Shown here piece after piece: positions 10,435 to 12,724 of a stretch of DNA of 12,724 bases. The stretch spans positions 1 through 12,724 of the forward strand of contig DATACZ010000048.1 of assembly GCA_036258795.1 (NCBI GenBank), read 5' to 3'. How positions within the stretch are numbered: the stretch's first letter is position 1; every line of letters starts with the position of its first letter. Position numbers and translations under genes: made by a program. The notes below the pieces were generated by a model that saw nothing but the letters and a program-made list of their open reading frames with translations, did not search any database and was not told the DNA's origin. Source of the stretch: DATACZ01 sp036258795 (lineage in GTDB: Bacteria > Actinomycetota > CADDZG01 > JAHWKV01).

Positions 10435-12724
10435 CTAGGCCGCGATGGTAACCGCTGCCGGCTCCAGAGCCAGCTCGAGCACCTGATCGATCCGCTCCGC
10501 CAGGTGCACCTTCATCTCGGATAGGACGCTCTTCGGCACGTCATCGAGATCGGCCTCATTACGGTAAGGCAGAATGACCTCTTTGAGCCCCGCCCTGTGA
10601 GCGGCGAGTACCTTCTGCTTGATCCCACCCACGGGCAGGACCTTGCCCTGGAGCGTTACCTCTCCGGTCATGCCCACGGTGTCCTTGACCCGCTTGCCGG
10701 TCAACAGGCTCACCAGGGCGGTGGTCATTGTCACGCCTGCCGATGGCCCGTCCTTGGGCACTGCTCCGGCAGGCACGTGAAGGTGGAACCTGCGGTTCTG
10801 GAACGGTTGGTCGATCCCGAGCTTGTCGGCGTGGGCACATACGTATGAGAGAGCAATCTGAGCGGACTCCTTCATGACGTCACCCAGCTGTCCAGTAAGG
10901 GTAAGCCCCTCTTCGCCGGCCATTTCGGCTGCCTCAACGAAAAGGACATCGCCTCCATGGCCCGTGACCGCCAGGCCGGTGGCCACTCCCGGGACCTCAG
11001 TGCGCTCTGCCGCCTCGAAGTGGAATTTGATCTTCCCGAGGTATTCGCGCACTTCCGCTTCATCGATCCGAACGGGCGCGATCACCTCGCCGGAGGCAAT
11101 CCTCGTGGCCGCCTTGCGGAGAACCTTACCGAGCTCCCGCTCCAAGTTCCTGACGCCGGCCTCCCTCGTGTAATCCCGTGCGATTTTCCTTAGGGCGCCG
11201 TCGCTTATCTCGACCTCGTGCATTTCCAACCCGTTGCGCTCCGCCTGCCGGGCAAGCAGATGGTTACGGGCGATCTGCACCTTCTCGTCTTCGGTGTATC
11301 CGTCGAGCCGCACGATCTCCATCCGGTCCAGCAGTGGTCCGGGGATGGTCTCGGAGACGTTTGCCGTCGGGATGAACAGCACCTCGGAGAGGTCCAGGTC
11401 GACCTCCAGATAGTGGTCCCGGAACGAGTGGTTCTGAGCCGGATCCAGTACCTCGAGCAGTGCCGAGGATGGGTCCCCGCGCCAGTCAGAGCCGACCTTG
11501 TCGATCTCGTCCAGCATGATCACGGGGTTCTTGGTTCCCGCTTCCTTGAGGGCACGGACGATCCTTCCCGGCAGCGCTCCTATGTAGGTGCGCCGGTGGC
11601 CACGTATCTCGGCCTCGTCATGGATGCCGCCAAGCGACACTCGGGCAAACTTCCGACCCATGGCGCGGGCCACTGACTCCCCGAGCGAGGTCTTGCCGAC
11701 CCCGGGAGGACCAACCAGGGTGATGATGGCCCCCATTCCTCGTCCGCTGGCGGCTCCCAAGCCGCGGTCGTCCCTCAGCTTTTTGACCGCCAGGAACTCG
11801 ATGATTCGGTCCTTGACGTCGTCCAGCCCAGTGTGGTCAGCGTCCAGGATCTCCCTGGCCTGCTTGATGTCGAACTGATCGTCCGAGCGGACATCCCAGG
11901 GCAACTCCACCATCCAGTCGAGGTAGTTTCGAATCCAACCTTGCTCGGGGTTCTGCGCGCTGGTCCTCTCCAGGCGGTCGAGCTCCCGATTGACCTCCTT
12001 GCGGACCTCCTCGGGCATCTGGATGGCATCGAACTTGCGCCGGTATTCAGCGACGATGTCGTCGCCCTCCTCGCCCAGCTGTTTGCGGATTGCCTCCATC
12101 TGCTGACGCAGGAGGAACTCGCGCTGGGTCTTCTCCATGCCTTCGGCGACATCGGTTCGGATCTTGTCCTTGAGGGAATACTCGGCCAGCGTTTCCTTGC
12201 TCCAGGCAATTAGCTTCTCCAGCCGCTCATCCACGTCCAACGTCTCGAGGACCTCGAGCTTCTGCTCAAAGGTGAGGTAGTTGGCGTAGCCGGAGGTGTC
12301 GGCCATATGGCCAGGGTTGACGATTCCTCTGAGGAATCTGGCGACCCCGCGCTCGCCGCGCATGTCGAGGATGTTCTCCACGATTGCCCGGTATTCCTTG
12401 GCCAGCTCCTGAGCATGCTCGGAGCTGAGGGCAGGATCCGGCTTTGCTTCTGCTTGAACCCAGACAGCATTGCCAACCCCCGGAACGCCGGTGCCTACAA
12501 CCGCCCGGTGCAAACCGCGCACTATGAAAACTTCATCTCCGTCGGGCATGCGTCCGCCAGAGTCTTCGAGCTTGCCGACAGTCCCGATGCCCGCGTAGCG
12601 TCCATCGACTCTGGGCACCAAGAGCACCAGGCCCTCCGCTTTTCTAGCTGCAGAAATGGCTTCGTACGCCTCGTCGCTCCTGCCTTCCTCCACTGAGATC
12701 GTGACGACCATGTGCGGAAGGATC
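10435..12724 (-). CDS. lon: ATP-dependent protease LonA (5' truncated by window edge)
   Basis: Lon is a homohexameric cytoplasmic AAA+ serine protease that degrades misfolded and regulatory proteins. An ATG occurs at 12711, but the frame stays open to the window edge and the four preceding residues (ILPH) match the Lon N-terminus, so the true start lies just outside, perhaps 15-25 residues away. Numbering from ATG 12711: N-terminal substrate domain to about 190, coiled-coil region about 190-250, Walker A GPPGVGKT at 334-341, Walker B VIMLDEID near 400, then the protease domain with Ser657 in KDGPSAG and Lys700 in GGIKQK. The 43-residue Ser-Lys spacing equals that of E. coli Lon. No frameshift or missing residue is seen. 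Mycobacterium tuberculosis lacks lon, but many other actinobacteria keep it. A strong terminator follows the gene. Confidence 0.96.
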   Translation of the reverse strand, partial: ILPHMVVTISVEEGRSDEAYEAISAARKAEGLVLLVPRVDGRYAGIGTVGKLEDSGGRMPDGDEVFIVRGLHRAVVGTGVPGVGNAVWVQAEAKPDPALSSEHAQELAKEYRAIVENILDMRGERGVARFLRGIVNPGHMADTSGYANYLTFEQKLEVLETLDVDERLEKLIAWSKETLAEYSLKDKIRTDVAEGMEKTQREFLLRQQMEAIRKQLGEEGDDIVAEYRRKFDAIQMPEEVRKEVNRELDRLERTSAQNPEQGWIRNYLDWMVELPWDVRSDDQFDIKQAREILDADHTGLDDVKDRIIEFLAVKKLRDDRGLGAASGRGMGAIITLVGPPGVGKTSLGESVARAMGRKFARVSLGGIHDEAEIRGHRRTYIGALPGRIVRALKEAGTKNPVIMLDEIDKVGSDWRGDPSSALLEVLDPAQNHSFRDHYLEVDLDLSEVLFIPTANVSETIPGPLLDRMEIVRLDGYTEDEKVQIARNHLLARQAERNGLEMHEVEISDGALRKIARDYTREAGVRNLERELGKVLRKAATRIASGEVIAPVRIDEAEVREYLGKIKFHFEAAERTEVPGVATGLAVTGHGGDVLFVEAAEMAGEEGLTLTGQLGDVMKESAQIALSYVCAHADKLGIDQPFQNRRFHLHVPAGAVPKDGPSAGVTMTTALVSLLTGKRVKDTVGMTGEVTLQGKVLPVGGIKQKVLAAHRAGLKEVILPYRNEADLDDVPKSVLSEMKVHLAERIDQVLELALEPAAVTIAA

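Noticed and set aside
11218..11676. 152-codon plus-strand frame inside lon
   Set aside because: Antisense to the conserved AAA+ domain of lon; no independent support.
1..12724. Possible CRISPR array, tandem repeats, insertion sequence or tRNA/rRNA
   Set aside because: Reading both strands showed no regularly spaced direct repeats, transposase, terminal repeats or cloverleaf-like sequence.

Overview
The window looks like a chromosomal housekeeping segment from a high-GC Gram-positive bacterium (Actinomycetota). It resembles an uncultured lineage near the Acidimicrobiia more than a classical Streptomyces or Mycobacterium, but this placement is inference. The evidence is the high GC content with GTG/TTG starts, a Kgd/OdhA-type 2-oxoglutarate dehydrogenase carrying a fused E2 catalytic domain, an actinobacterial-style AlkA-like glycosylase, and a Thermus-like methionyl-tRNA synthetase with a single zinc knuckle. 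No mobile element, CRISPR array, rRNA or tRNA was seen, and no gene is visibly broken. The only truncations are at the window edges (rsmI at its N-terminus, lon at its N-terminus).

Layout. 1-3355: translation and RNA block, with rsmI (+, partial), an AbrB-like regulator (-) whose 3' end overlaps rsmI, then metG (+) and tatD (+). This order and orientation match the Bacillus yabC-abrB-metS-yabD locus. 3386-4753: a cluster of small genes, with msrB (-), a 77-residue one-TM protein (-), a divergent 64-residue Cys/His-rich protein (+) and a DoxX-family membrane protein (-). Its theme may be redox or envelope protection. 4812-8390: the very large kgd gene (-), followed by a strong hairpin. 8526-8876: an unrecognised 116-residue acidic protein (-). 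8970-10386: an AlkA-like DNA glycosylase (+) and a MarR regulator (+) with a candidate autoregulatory operator. 10435-12724: Lon protease (-, partial), ended by a strong intrinsic terminator placed between the convergent marR and lon.

How the parts fit. Metabolism is represented by the TCA-cycle E1/E2 enzyme. Damage control is represented by MsrB (oxidised methionine), AlkA (alkylated bases), Lon (damaged proteins), and possibly DoxX and MarR. Translation and RNA maintenance is represented by RsmI, MetG and TatD. No gap between genes exceeds about 135 bases.

I did not find a convincing undescribed multi-gene system. The most interesting points are the AbrB variant with a C-terminal Cys4 motif in a conserved locus, the MsrB that lacks the usual resolving cysteine but has an extra one near its active site, the small-gene cluster around msrB and doxX, and several inverted repeats in divergent promoter regions.
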